Assembly (NCBI RefSeq): GCF_003710825.1
Contig: NZ_RHHQ01000004.1
Coordinates: forward strand, 186,001 to 250,000
From: Brevibacillus fluminis
GTDB lineage: Bacteria > Bacillota > Bacilli > Brevibacillales > Brevibacillaceae
Direction of reading: 5' to 3'
DNA: 64,000 nucleotides
Under the pieces are notes generated by a model. That model did no database searches. It had not been told where the DNA came from and worked only from the letters and a program-made list of their open reading frames with translations. A program made the translations under genes and the position numbers. How positions within the stretch are numbered: position 1 is the first letter of the stretch; every line of letters begins with the position of its first letter. This document shows, piece after piece, positions 25,143-33,216 of this stretch.

Positions 25143-26381
25143 ATGAAAAAATGGATGGCTATGCTGCTGACAATGATCTTGTTTGTCACTGCGATTCCAT
25201 TTGCACACGCAGCAACGACGAACTTCAAGGATGTTCCTCGAAGCCATTGGGCGTATGAAGCGATCACGAAAATGGCGGAAGAAGGTATCATTAGCGGTTA
25301 CAATGACGGAAGCTTTCGACCGGATAACCGTATCAGCCGCGCTGAATTCGCCAAAATCATGATTGCAGCATCGGGGATCGACCTCGGTTCGGCTCGAAAC
25401 GTATCCCAAACCTTTGAAGACGTCGATCGCGACAACTGGGCTTTCCTCTATGTCGAGCGGGCGAAAAATTACCTAACCGGCTACAAATCAGGCAAACGCT
25501 ACTATTATAAGCCAAATGAAAACGCCGTGCGAGAGGACATCGCTGTCGCATTGGTGCGATTGATGGGCTATGATCAATCCAAAACATCCAACACGAGCGC
25601 AATCGACCGCTTCCGCGACAAATCGGACATCTCCAAAGAATTGCGTCCTTACATCGCCATCGCAGTCGATACGGATCTGATTAAAGGCTTTAACGACCAG
25701 ACATTCCGTCCGCAGGCCGCAATCACGCGAGCGGAAGCAGCGACACTGCTGTATCGCGCAAAAGAAAAACTGGATGAAACCAAGATCGTCTTCCCTACCG
25801 AACCAACACAGCCAAAACCGGAAGAACCGAAAACCATTTCCATCAGCGATTCGTTTACTGACGAAAAATTGCAAAAATGGGATACGGACCATCAGAGCGG
25901 TTCCTGGGTCGTCGGCGGCCAAAAAGTGATGGCTTTCTCTGAAAATGAAAAACTGTACCACTACTTGCTCCCGCTAAACTGGAGCGAGGCCAAAACGAGC
26001 AGCTATGAGCTACAAGTCGATCTGACGCAAAACGGTCGCGGTTTGGGTGGTTTGTTCTTCAATGGCACCGATAAGCAAGCAACCGTGGTTTTTCTTGACA
26101 AAGATGCTCTCTATGTAAAACGCATGACAGACACTAACAAAAAAGACATGACCTCTATCGCAAAAGTACCTTTGAAACAGCAAAAATCGGCGAAGCTGAA
26201 AATCAAAGTAAGCGGAAACGATTACTCGCTTTACGTAAACGACTCTTTCGTATATTCCCAAGAGGGGCAAAACCTTTCCGGCACGAAGCTGGGTCTGTAT
26301 CTCAATCGCGATGCAAATGCCGACTTCCCAGAAAAATTGACCAACTTTGACAACTTCTCCTTTAAAGCCACGCTGAAATAA
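25143..26381 (+). CDS. Secreted SLH-domain protein with C-terminal jelly-roll domain
   Basis: A 412-residue exported protein. The signal peptide (about 1-24) ends FAHA-ATT. Three S-layer homology repeats follow: FKDVPRSHWAYEAI with NDGSFRPDNRISRAEF, FEDVDRDNWAFLYV, and a third ending NDQTFRPQAAITRAEA. SLH repeats bind pyruvylated wall polymer and hold the protein to the cell surface. A Pro/Glu linker near 225 leads to a ~180-residue beta-rich domain resembling LamG/concanavalin-like folds (ISDSFTDEKLQKWDTDHQSG onward), which may bind carbohydrate. AGGAGG precedes the ATG. It is transcribed away from miaB and ends with its own terminator. Confidence 0.9.
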   Translation: MKKWMAMLLTMILFVTAIPFAHAATTNFKDVPRSHWAYEAITKMAEEGIISGYNDGSFRPDNRISRAEFAKIMIAASGIDLGSARNVSQTFEDVDRDNWAFLYVERAKNYLTGYKSGKRYYYKPNENAVREDIAVALVRLMGYDQSKTSNTSAIDRFRDKSDISKELRPYIAIAVDTDLIKGFNDQTFRPQAAITRAEAATLLYRAKEKLDETKIVFPTEPTQPKPEEPKTISISDSFTDEKLQKWDTDHQSGSWVVGGQKVMAFSENEKLYHYLLPLNWSEAKTSSYELQVDLTQNGRGLGGLFFNGTDKQATVVFLDKDALYVKRMTDTNKKDMTSIAKVPLKQQKSAKLKIKVSGNDYSLYVNDSFVYSQEGQNLSGTKLGLYLNRDANADFPEKLTNFDNFSFKATLK

Positions 26382-26386
26382 TGAGG

Positions 26387-26423
26387 CGGCTCGACATTCC
26401 CTCGCGGATCGTCGGGCCGTTTT
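26387..26423 (+). terminator. Terminator after the SLH gene
   Basis: CGGCTCGAC (26387-26395) pairs with GTCGGGCCG (26411-26419), with one G-T pair, followed by TTTTCC. Confidence 0.7.
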
Positions 26424-26550
26424 CCTTTATCGTCTTTTACTACCGGACAAGCGTATTTACTCCCTCTTCAGCCCTATACCATCCAATTGTTTCAGCACAA
26501 TGTCAAGGAGAGAAAATGTTTCTTCCATAGAAAAATCAAATAATCATGTG

Positions 26551-26556
26551 TATAAT
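26551..26556 (+). promoter_or_regulatory. -10 element upstream of lipL
   Basis: TATAAT lies 41 nt before the lipL start codon. The -35 region is AT-rich and weak. It probably drives lipL and the overlapping acyltransferase gene. Confidence 0.5.
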
Positions 26557-26597
26557 AAAGGGCGATTTGTTTTTTACCACTAAAGGAGTCGGATTAT

Positions 26598-27497
26598 ATG
26601 ACGATTCTACCTGCCAATGGGCAGCAGAACAGCGGTGCCTTTTTATGGACAGATACTGGCACGTACGGCGGCAATCCCATTCGTCCGCTTGCCATTGATG
26701 AAGCAATTGCCACTTTGATGGGACAAGAAGGTGCTTTGCCCCTGATCCATCTGTGGGTGTGCGAACGAGCGCTCTTTTTAGGCAGGCGCGATGCCAAATT
26801 ACCCCACCTCGATCGAGTCTTACACACTTTCGGCAAAGCTGGCTATCGGGCATTGCTTCGCTCCTCGGGCGGCGCATGTGTACCACTCGATTCAGGTGTA
26901 CTTAATCTTGCCATTCATTTGCCTGGTACTTCCGTTGCGATCGATGATTTTTTCCAGCTGGCAGCAAGACTTCTCACCGCAGGCTTGATGCGATACGGAG
27001 AGATTGCCATCGGAGAGGTCGTCGGGTCGTATTGTGTCGGCGACTATGATTTTTCACTGAATGGCCGAAAAATTGGCGGGATGGCCCAACGTCGGACGCG
27101 CCATGGGTCCATTTTGCAGCTGTGCATCAACGCGGAACCGGATAACCGCGGACAGCTGATGGAACTATTCTACGAGCAGGCCGGACTGCAGGAAATGACC
27201 AGCAATAAGCCCATCCCCTATATGGATGGCACGACCGACACCAGCTTGTCAGCGGAAACAAAGCGGCTGGTCACCGTTTCCGAGCTGAAAGAGCAGCTCT
27301 ACGCAGCGCTCTCTACCGAGTGGCAGCTAACACCTGCCCCGCTTGAGGTGACGGAAGCGGAAATCGAAAGTGCACGTAAGCATTTGCAAGACAAACTTGG
27401 CCTCTTTTCTTACACTGCGCAAGAAATGGCCGATGAGAACTGGATAAGGAGACAAACGTCATGGCAACCACACGCAGAGGATCGTTCAAGGATCTGA
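26598..27497 (+). CDS. lipL: Octanoyl-[GcvH]:protein N-octanoyltransferase LipL
   Basis: A 299-residue member of the biotin/lipoate ligase family. It carries RSSGGACVPLDSGVLNLA (the family loop) and VVGSYCVGDYDFSLNGRKIGGMAQRR with Cys146 and Lys158. The Cys in the GSYC position is the catalytic residue of LipL, which moves octanoate from GcvH to the E2 subunits of dehydrogenase complexes before sulfur insertion. The related LipM has its Cys elsewhere, so LipL is the better call. AAGGAG lies 11 nt before the ATG. The last 37 nt overlap the next gene. Confidence 0.85.
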   Translation: MTILPANGQQNSGAFLWTDTGTYGGNPIRPLAIDEAIATLMGQEGALPLIHLWVCERALFLGRRDAKLPHLDRVLHTFGKAGYRALLRSSGGACVPLDSGVLNLAIHLPGTSVAIDDFFQLAARLLTAGLMRYGEIAIGEVVGSYCVGDYDFSLNGRKIGGMAQRRTRHGSILQLCINAEPDNRGQLMELFYEQAGLQEMTSNKPIPYMDGTTDTSLSAETKRLVTVSELKEQLYAALSTEWQLTPAPLEVTEAEIESARKHLQDKLGLFSYTAQEMADENWIRRQTSWQPHAEDRSRI

Positions 27498-28609
27498 ATG
27501 CGTTCTACGTATTCGGTGCCTTTACGGTTCTGGTAATCCATATCTTGGGCTTCTTCGTCCAAGCAAATAACGATTATCCGGGCAACTATGACCTGGAGGC
27601 TCTCTCTTTGATTTTATTGCGGTTCGGCCGGTCCCTCTTTATTTTCGGAACCGGTATGCTTCTGTTCTATTGGTATAAACACAAACCGATGGACTGGGGC
27701 ACCTTCTGGCGAAAAAGATGGCATAACATCATCGTGCCGTATATCGGCTGGACCGGTATTTATACGTTTGTTAAACTGCAAACGTTTGCGCCGGATGTGT
27801 TTTTCCCGACTTTCTTCAACAGCTTGTTCACCGGCAGCTCGTTTTACCATCTGTACTACATCCCGCTGTTTTTGCAGATGAACCTGCTGTTCATGTTTAC
27901 AAAAGGTTGGCTGGAGCGCCATTTGAAGCTACCGCTCTTGCTCATCGCATTCGTACTTCAGACGCTCGTGTACGTATTGTTTATCCACATGCCAGAAACC
28001 GGTTTGCTGCTCGACGTTAACGAAACCTCGCCCTTGTATATGCAAGCGTTGGCACATGGGTATCAATCTGCGCAAAATTACCCGTACATGTATGTCTTTT
28101 ACTTTTTACTTGGCGCCTATGCTGGTCTTAACCCGGATCGCTGGCGGCAATTCGTCAAAAAGCATTGGGTTTGGGCCTGTGTCATCTGCGTCGGTGCAAC
28201 GTTGTATCTGGCCCATGGCTTTTTGGTCAAAACCATTAGCTATGGGGAAGCACTGAACATTTTTTCACCGCTGTATCTGGTCTACACAAGCTCGTTTATC
28301 CTGCTGTTTTATCCGGTTTCCGCCTGGATTGGACAAACCCGGTTGTGCGGTGGGTGGTTCGCACAGCTGGCCAAACACAATTTGGCTATTTACATGGTTC
28401 ACCCGCTGATCCTGTTCCTTTTGGAAAGTTATGTGATCTTCCGGCTGGATTGGTCTACGTTCGCGCTCATGCTCGCCATGTTCGTTGTGACCCTTCCACT
28501 CAGCATTCTGGTCTATACGCATAAACTGCCGGCCTGGTTGAAAAAACGATCCGCCGATCAAACGACAGAAAAGGAACAACCCGCTTACCAGACGTTTCAT
28601 GCCGGATAA
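27461..28609 (+). CDS. Acyltransferase 3 family membrane protein
   Basis: A 382-residue integral membrane protein with about ten predicted spans. The N-terminal YVFGAFTVLVIHILGFF carries the family His; RRSLF-like and RKRWHNIIVPYIGWTGIYTF segments follow, as in the OafA/YrhL acyltransferase-3 family that O-acylates surface sugars or peptidoglycan. The start has AAGGAGA and lies inside the end of lipL, so the two are probably translated as a pair. The acceptor is unknown. The link with an octanoyl transferase may be chance or may reflect shared acyl supply (inference). Confidence 0.85.
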   Translation: MATTRRGSFKDLNAFYVFGAFTVLVIHILGFFVQANNDYPGNYDLEALSLILLRFGRSLFIFGTGMLLFYWYKHKPMDWGTFWRKRWHNIIVPYIGWTGIYTFVKLQTFAPDVFFPTFFNSLFTGSSFYHLYYIPLFLQMNLLFMFTKGWLERHLKLPLLLIAFVLQTLVYVLFIHMPETGLLLDVNETSPLYMQALAHGYQSAQNYPYMYVFYFLLGAYAGLNPDRWRQFVKKHWVWACVICVGATLYLAHGFLVKTISYGEALNIFSPLYLVYTSSFILLFYPVSAWIGQTRLCGGWFAQLAKHNLAIYMVHPLILFLLESYVIFRLDWSTFALMLAMFVVTLPLSILVYTHKLPAWLKKRSADQTTEKEQPAYQTFHAG

Positions 28610-28700
28610 CGCGGACTTCCTGTAAGCTCCTAATGTAACGTAAGCGGATTTTTCGCATACTATACAGTAAGGGACGTTACGTTCCACACCTCGATATTCG

Positions 28701-28730
28701 CCTAGCGATATGCTAGGTCTTTTTTTTTTT
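28701..28730 (+). terminator. Terminator after the acyltransferase gene
   Basis: CCTAGC (28701-28706) pairs with GCTAGG (28712-28717), followed by TC and more than ten T. Confidence 0.85.
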
Positions 28731-28740
28731 CCATTTCTGT

Positions 28741-28746
28741 TATAAT
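28741..28746 (+). promoter_or_regulatory. -10 element upstream of darB
   Basis: TATAAT starts directly after the previous terminator and about 55 nt before the darB start. The would-be -35 overlaps the terminator T run and is weak. Confidence 0.45.
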
Positions 28747-28801
28747 AGAAATTGTTGTTTGCTTGGTTGGGGGTGGAACTTTTATTAGGCAGGTGATGGG
28801 T

Positions 28802-29239
28802 ATGTTAAATCAAGAGACAGATCAACTTTTACAAAACCGCATCAATGAACTGGTAGTACCGGCCTCCAAAGTGGCCCATGTCCAATTGGGAAATTCCTTG
28901 GAGCATGCGCTTTTGGTTTTGATCAAGTCAAGGTACTCGGCAATTCCCGTGCTGGATCACGAATATAAAATCAAGGGTCAAATCAGTAAAACGATGATTT
29001 TGGAAAGCATCCTTGGTTTGGAACGGATCGAATACGAAAAACTCGAGGAACGCGTGGTTTCCGAAGTGATGGATGAAAAAATTCCTCGCATGAAAGAAGA
29101 CGAAACGTTTTTGAAGGCACTTGAGCTCTCCATTAACCATCCGTATGTATGCATTGAAGATAGTGAGGGTGTGTTTCAAGGGATCCTCACACGCCGCGCG
29201 ATTCTGGCAGCTGTTTACCAATATTTCCGCCAGTCGTAA
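28802..29239 (+). CDS. darB: CBS-domain cyclic-di-AMP receptor DarB/CbpB
   Basis: A 145-residue protein of two CBS domains that corresponds closely to B. subtilis YkuL/DarB (147 aa). Shared features include KVAHVQLGNSLEHALLVL, YSAIPVLDHEYKIKGQI, ILGLERIEYEKL and FQGILTRRAIL. DarB without ligand binds and stimulates the (p)ppGpp synthetase Rel and also pyruvate carboxylase; c-di-AMP blocks this, tying potassium status to the stringent response. The second ATG is used because AGGTG lies 6 nt upstream; an earlier ATG directly follows that site. It is a single gene with its own terminator. Confidence 0.9.
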   Translation: MLNQETDQLLQNRINELVVPASKVAHVQLGNSLEHALLVLIKSRYSAIPVLDHEYKIKGQISKTMILESILGLERIEYEKLEERVVSEVMDEKIPRMKEDETFLKALELSINHPYVCIEDSEGVFQGILTRRAILAAVYQYFRQS

Positions 29240-29255
29240 TTGTTGAACGAGTGAG

Positions 29256-29284
29256 AAAAGCCGTCTGGATTCCAGACGGCTTTT
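29256..29284. terminator. Bidirectional terminator after darB
   Basis: A 14-bp perfect stem, AAAAGCCGTCTGGA with TCCAGACGGCTTTT, lies between the converging darB and yheC/D-type genes and can serve both. Confidence 0.9.
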
Positions 29285-29310
29285 GAATTTCCAAAGGCAC
29301 ATGGTAGGCA

Positions 29311-30357
29311 CTAATAAAAGGTGCGAGCATACGCCATAGGCGTGTGGTACGTGCGCTTAAACATCTCCAACTCACCCGCTTTGAAAAACGAATACCGTTG
29401 ATCGCGAACGTTCACCTCGATTAAGTATGGATTGCCTTGATGGTCTACGCCCATGTCCATGCCTAGATCGGCCAGTGAACGGAAATTCCGCTCATATTGC
29501 TTGGCGATCGCAATCGCAGCCATGCGTATCCGCTCTTTGACATGTTCTGCCTGTTCTTTGGTAAACAAGGTGGCAAATACCTCGTCGATCGGCTCAGCCT
29601 GCCCGCCGCGCGATAGATTGCTCAATTTGTTTTGTGAATTTGCCACTTTGCATACCATGCCGGAAACGCCCCATTGCCGCGATTCGCCTTTTTGCACCGA
29701 CACACGCAAATCAAACGTCTGCCCATTATACTTTGCGAGTGCAATCGCCTCCTGGATAATGAAGCGCCGCCCCTTCACCCAACGCTGGGTCTCCGCAATC
29801 AATTCTGGCTTAGTGAGCACCTTGCGAATTTTGGATGAAGTGAAGCGATACCGATCACCGTCACGCTCGATCCGCGCCACGCCGATCCCAACGGAGCCGA
29901 CGACCGGTTTGACATAAAGCACCCGGTATTTGCCTAGCATGTCGATGAACGCTTGTCGGGTAAAGCTGACCGTATGCGGCAAATAGCGCTGCAGCTGCGC
30001 ATTTTTCCATAGCATGCGATGAACCGCTTCCTTGTTGCGCACGACGATCCCGTTGAACAGCTTTCCATGCTTGCTGAGTCGTTTGATCCCGTTGCGTACT
30101 GTCGCTTGGCCGGACAAGACGCGGTTATGCATGACAGGTGGAATCGGCACGCGCTTTGGCGTGAGTCGGTTGTTCTGCCAAACATACCCACGAACCGTTC
30201 CTGTGGCGAAATTGACGAGACGCGGATGAAAGAAGATCGGCTCCATGCCAAGACGTCGCCCCGACTCGACATAATACATGAGGTTTTCGTAGTTGCTTTT
30301 CCCCTTGAGCGCACCCTCGATAATCGCCCAATCCAAAATGATCCCTATCGGCTTCAC
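29311..30357 (-). CDS. YheC/YheD family spore-associated ATP-grasp protein
   Basis: A 348-residue protein beginning MKPIGIILDWAIIEGALKGK, the typical YheC/D opening. A central ATP-grasp domain has LYVKPVVGSVGIGVARIERDG (nucleotide-binding Lys and Gly-rich loop), EAIALAKYNGQTFDLRVSVQ and DMGVDHQGNPYLIEVNVRDQR (metal-binding acid and Asn). B. subtilis YheC/D are endospore coat-associated. ATP-grasp enzymes join a carboxylate to an amine or thiol, but the reaction of this family is not established. The start is a GTG with GAGGGG 6 nt before it. It follows the mnmM gene by 85 nt. Confidence 0.87.
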   Translation of the reverse strand: MKPIGIILDWAIIEGALKGKSNYENLMYYVESGRRLGMEPIFFHPRLVNFATGTVRGYVWQNNRLTPKRVPIPPVMHNRVLSGQATVRNGIKRLSKHGKLFNGIVVRNKEAVHRMLWKNAQLQRYLPHTVSFTRQAFIDMLGKYRVLYVKPVVGSVGIGVARIERDGDRYRFTSSKIRKVLTKPELIAETQRWVKGRRFIIQEAIALAKYNGQTFDLRVSVQKGESRQWGVSGMVCKVANSQNKLSNLSRGGQAEPIDEVFATLFTKEQAEHVKERIRMAAIAIAKQYERNFRSLADLGMDMGVDHQGNPYLIEVNVRDQRYSFFKAGELEMFKRTYHTPMAYARTFY

Positions 30358-30442
30358 ACTGATCCCCTCTTATGTCAGATGCTGTGCTTCTTTGCATTCT
30401 TTTTCAGGGTATGTGCACACCGTGTGGTAGGATTGCCTATTT

Positions 30443-31000
30443 TTACGCGCGGCGCTCAATTGCAAACAGAAACGGCGCCTGGTTCTGTTGATTCACATAT
30501 TGGTAGCGCAGCACGAGTGCGACTGATTGATTGATTTGCTCGCAAAATGCTTCTACTGCCTCTTTTTCTACAACGCCTGAAGCATGCCCCCAATAAACGA
30601 CGATCGTCATGATACCGCCGGGACGCAGTGCCATCAGCCCCGCTTCAAGCGCGCGAATCGTACTTTCCGCTTTGGTCGTTACCTCTTTGTCCCCACCCGG
30701 CAAATAGCCCAGATTAAACATAACCGCTCCTACCGGCTCTCCAATCGCCGCAATCTCCTCATGGCTCTGCAGCCGCAAATCTGCCCGCTGCAGCATGCCT
30801 TCATGTTCCAAGCGCGCTTTCGTTTTTTCCAGCGCCTGGGGCTGGATGTCATAGGCGATCACTTTGCCCGTCTCACCAACTACATGTGCCAAAAATAACG
30901 TATCATTGCCATTGCCCATCGTCGCATCCACTACAGTTTCACCCGCTTGCACGCGCTGTGTGATCAATCGTCTCGCTTCTTCCAATATATTAGGCAGCAT
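30443..31000 (-). CDS. mnmM: tRNA mnm5s2U biosynthesis methyltransferase MnmM (YtqB)
   Basis: A 185-residue class I SAM methyltransferase close to B. subtilis YtqB. Motif I is VVDATMGNGNDTLFLA; VMFNLGYLPGGDKEVTT and YQYVNQQNQAPFLFAIE are characteristic of the family. MnmM adds the final methyl to nm5(s2)U34 in tRNAs for Lys, Glu, Gln and others in Gram-positive bacteria that lack MnmC. Several ATGs lie close together; the one used is 8 nt after GGAGG. Confidence 0.85.
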   Translation of the reverse strand: MLPNILEEARRLITQRVQAGETVVDATMGNGNDTLFLAHVVGETGKVIAYDIQPQALEKTKARLEHEGMLQRADLRLQSHEEIAAIGEPVGAVMFNLGYLPGGDKEVTTKAESTIRALEAGLMALRPGGIMTIVVYWGHASGVVEKEAVEAFCEQINQSVALVLRYQYVNQQNQAPFLFAIERRA

Positions 31001-31140
31001 TCGCATCTCCTCCACCTTCGCCATTCTTTCTTTACTATTCCCACTCTATTCGGTCAGCCTGAAAACTGCAAGTCCGGGCTGCCAGACATGTTTGTCCCGC
31101 CATTCTCATAGGATGTTGTAAAAGGGAACAGGAGGTACTC

Positions 31141-32190
31141 ATGCAGAACTCGTGGAAGGAAGCGCGACAAATCGCTTTCACATATATCGGAACAGTTGTC
31201 GGAGCTGGATTCGCATCTGGAAAAGAACTCCTTACCTTTTTTGTTCAATATGGCACTCAAGGACTCATTGGCGTCTTGCTTGCTACCCTGCTCTTTGCGT
31301 GGGCCGGCACGCAGGTCATGCTGTTCGCCCACCGTACGAATGCGCGGTCTTTCCAAGATTTCAGCCTTTTTTTATTCGGCAGAACGTTCGGCACGCTCTT
31401 TAATATTTTACTGTTCATCGTCCTGTTGGGAACAACCTCAGTCATGCTAGCGGGAACAGGTGCACTTTTCATCGAATCGTTTGGCTTTCATTCACAGGCA
31501 GGGATTTGGCTCTCGATCCTGTTGGTTTTTATCGTCTCCTATCGGGGCCTCGATGCCATCCATGCGGTCAATTCGTTGTTTGTACCGCTTTTGATCGCAT
31601 TTACATGCCTCGTTTTTTTCTACGTGCAGCCTTGGGCGGGACATGGAGGACCAGGCGTGATCGTAGAGGTCGTCAAGCCGTTTGCCTGGATCACCTCACC
31701 CCTTTACTATGTCGCCATGAATATCGCGTTGACGCAAGCGGTGCTCGTTCCCATTGGTCAGGAATGTAAAAGCGAAAAGCCGTTGCTGGTTGGTGGTATG
31801 ATGGGAGGACTCGGGATCGGGCTGCTGTTGCTTCTCGGCTATTGGTCGCTGCATACTCATCAAACATCTGTCCACGATGCCGAAATGCCAATGATCGCCC
31901 TCTTGTCAGGACTTGGGCGCATTATCCCGTTGTTTTTCTCCTTGCTTGTCTACTGCGAAATCTTTTCGACATTATCCGCCAACGTATTCGGCCTTGCCCG
32001 CCAAATGATGCAGCAGATGGCAACCAATCGCCTTGGCAGCGTCTTATTTATACTCGGCATCAGCTATGTCGTGAGCTTCGTCGGTTTTGGATCGCTTCTC
32101 GGGTTCCTTTACCCGTTATTCGGGCAGCTTGTGTTAGTCTTCCTGGTCATGCTGGGCTTCCGACAATTGCAAGCCCGATTCAAAACTTGA
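31141..32190 (+). CDS. YkvI family membrane protein
   Basis: A 349-residue membrane protein with about ten spans. It begins WKEARQIAFTYIGTVVGAGFASGKELL, the hallmark of the YkvI family, whose broken first helix resembles LeuT/APC-fold transporters. It is probably an ion- or amino-acid-linked transporter of unknown substrate. GGAGG lies upstream of the ATG. It is divergent from mnmM, with a 140-nt gap, and ends at a bidirectional terminator. Confidence 0.82.
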   Translation: MQNSWKEARQIAFTYIGTVVGAGFASGKELLTFFVQYGTQGLIGVLLATLLFAWAGTQVMLFAHRTNARSFQDFSLFLFGRTFGTLFNILLFIVLLGTTSVMLAGTGALFIESFGFHSQAGIWLSILLVFIVSYRGLDAIHAVNSLFVPLLIAFTCLVFFYVQPWAGHGGPGVIVEVVKPFAWITSPLYYVAMNIALTQAVLVPIGQECKSEKPLLVGGMMGGLGIGLLLLLGYWSLHTHQTSVHDAEMPMIALLSGLGRIIPLFFSLLVYCEIFSTLSANVFGLARQMMQQMATNRLGSVLFILGISYVVSFVGFGSLLGFLYPLFGQLVLVFLVMLGFRQLQARFKT

Positions 32191-32222
32191 TCAACAAATC
32201 GATTTCAACAAACCAGCAAAGG

Positions 32223-32257
32223 AAAAAGCTTCCCTGCAAATGCAGAGAAGCTTTTTT
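32223..32257. terminator. Bidirectional terminator between the ykvI-type gene and korB
   Basis: A long stem, AAAAGCTTC-x-CTGCA with TGCAG-x-GAAGCTTTT, carries T runs on both strands and lies between converging genes. Confidence 0.88.
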
Positions 32258-32349
32258 GTACTGATAAGAATTTATAAAATTCTTATCCAGTATAAGTGCA
32301 ACCGCGGCTCCGCCAAATGCTTGGCGAAGCCAGGTTTTCTAATGATGAT

Positions 32350-33216
32350 TTATGCAAATTCAGCAACCAGTTTCGCAAAATCTTCTTTGCTGAGCGTGAG
32401 GTCTTGGTGCGCCAAGCCTTGCTCTTTGAAACCAGGAACTTGCTCGTCGTACGATTTTTTCTCGGTGTCTTGGTAAATCAAACCGGTCATCAAGCCATGA
32501 TTTTGCATGGAGTAGGACATCGCTTTGATGCGGTCATGCGGATCATAGCCTTCGATTGTGTCAACAGGGACGATGTTCTCTTTGAACCAGTCGTATGTGT
32601 TGACTTTGTTATAGGTTACGCAAGGGCTGAATACGTTGATCAAGGAGAAGCCTTTGTGCTGCATTCCTTTTTCAATCAGTTCAGTCAGGCCTTTCAAATC
32701 GCTGGAGAAGGATTGCGCCACGAATGTCGCACCTACAGACAGCGCCAGTTCAACTGGAGATACTGAGGACTCGATCGAACCTTGTGGAGTCGATTTTGTC
32801 ACGAAGCCTGCAGCGGAACGTGGGGACGTTTGTCCTTTGGTCAAGCCATAAATCGCGTTGTCCATTACGATGTACGTAACGTCCAGGTTACGACGGATTG
32901 CGTGTACAGTGTGACCCATACCGATCGCAAAACCGTCACCGTCGCCGCCGGAAGCGATGACAGTCAGTTCACGGTTTGCCATTTTCACACCTTGTGCGAT
33001 TGGCAGTGCGCGACCGTGCACACCGTGGAAGCCGTAGCAGTTCACGTAACCGGAGATACGACCGGAGCAGCCGATACCAGAGATGATAGCTAATTGTTCA
33101 GGTTCAAGACCAACATTTGCCGCTGCACGTTGAATCGCAGCTTGGATGGAGAAGTCTCCACAGCCTGGGCACCAGTTGGGCTTTACATTATTGCGAAACT
33201 CTTTCATAGTCGCCAT
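32350..33216 (-). CDS. korB: 2-oxoacid:ferredoxin oxidoreductase, beta subunit
   Basis: A 288-residue thiamine-diphosphate subunit. It has NWCPGCGDFSIQAA (Cys residues and substrate/TPP region), SGIGCSGRISGYVNCYGFHGVHGRALP, and the TPP-Mg motif GGDGDGFAIGMGH ending with MDNAIYGLTKGQTSPRS. Together with KorA it oxidises 2-oxoglutarate (or a related 2-oxoacid) to the acyl-CoA, reducing ferredoxin. The start lies inside the end of korA (29-nt overlap), so translation is coupled. A longer in-frame start exists but would extend far into korA. Confidence 0.95.
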   Translation of the reverse strand: MATMKEFRNNVKPNWCPGCGDFSIQAAIQRAAANVGLEPEQLAIISGIGCSGRISGYVNCYGFHGVHGRALPIAQGVKMANRELTVIASGGDGDGFAIGMGHTVHAIRRNLDVTYIVMDNAIYGLTKGQTSPRSAAGFVTKSTPQGSIESSVSPVELALSVGATFVAQSFSSDLKGLTELIEKGMQHKGFSLINVFSPCVTYNKVNTYDWFKENIVPVDTIEGYDPHDRIKAMSYSMQNHGLMTGLIYQDTEKKSYDEQVPGFKEQGLAHQDLTLSKEDFAKLVAEFA

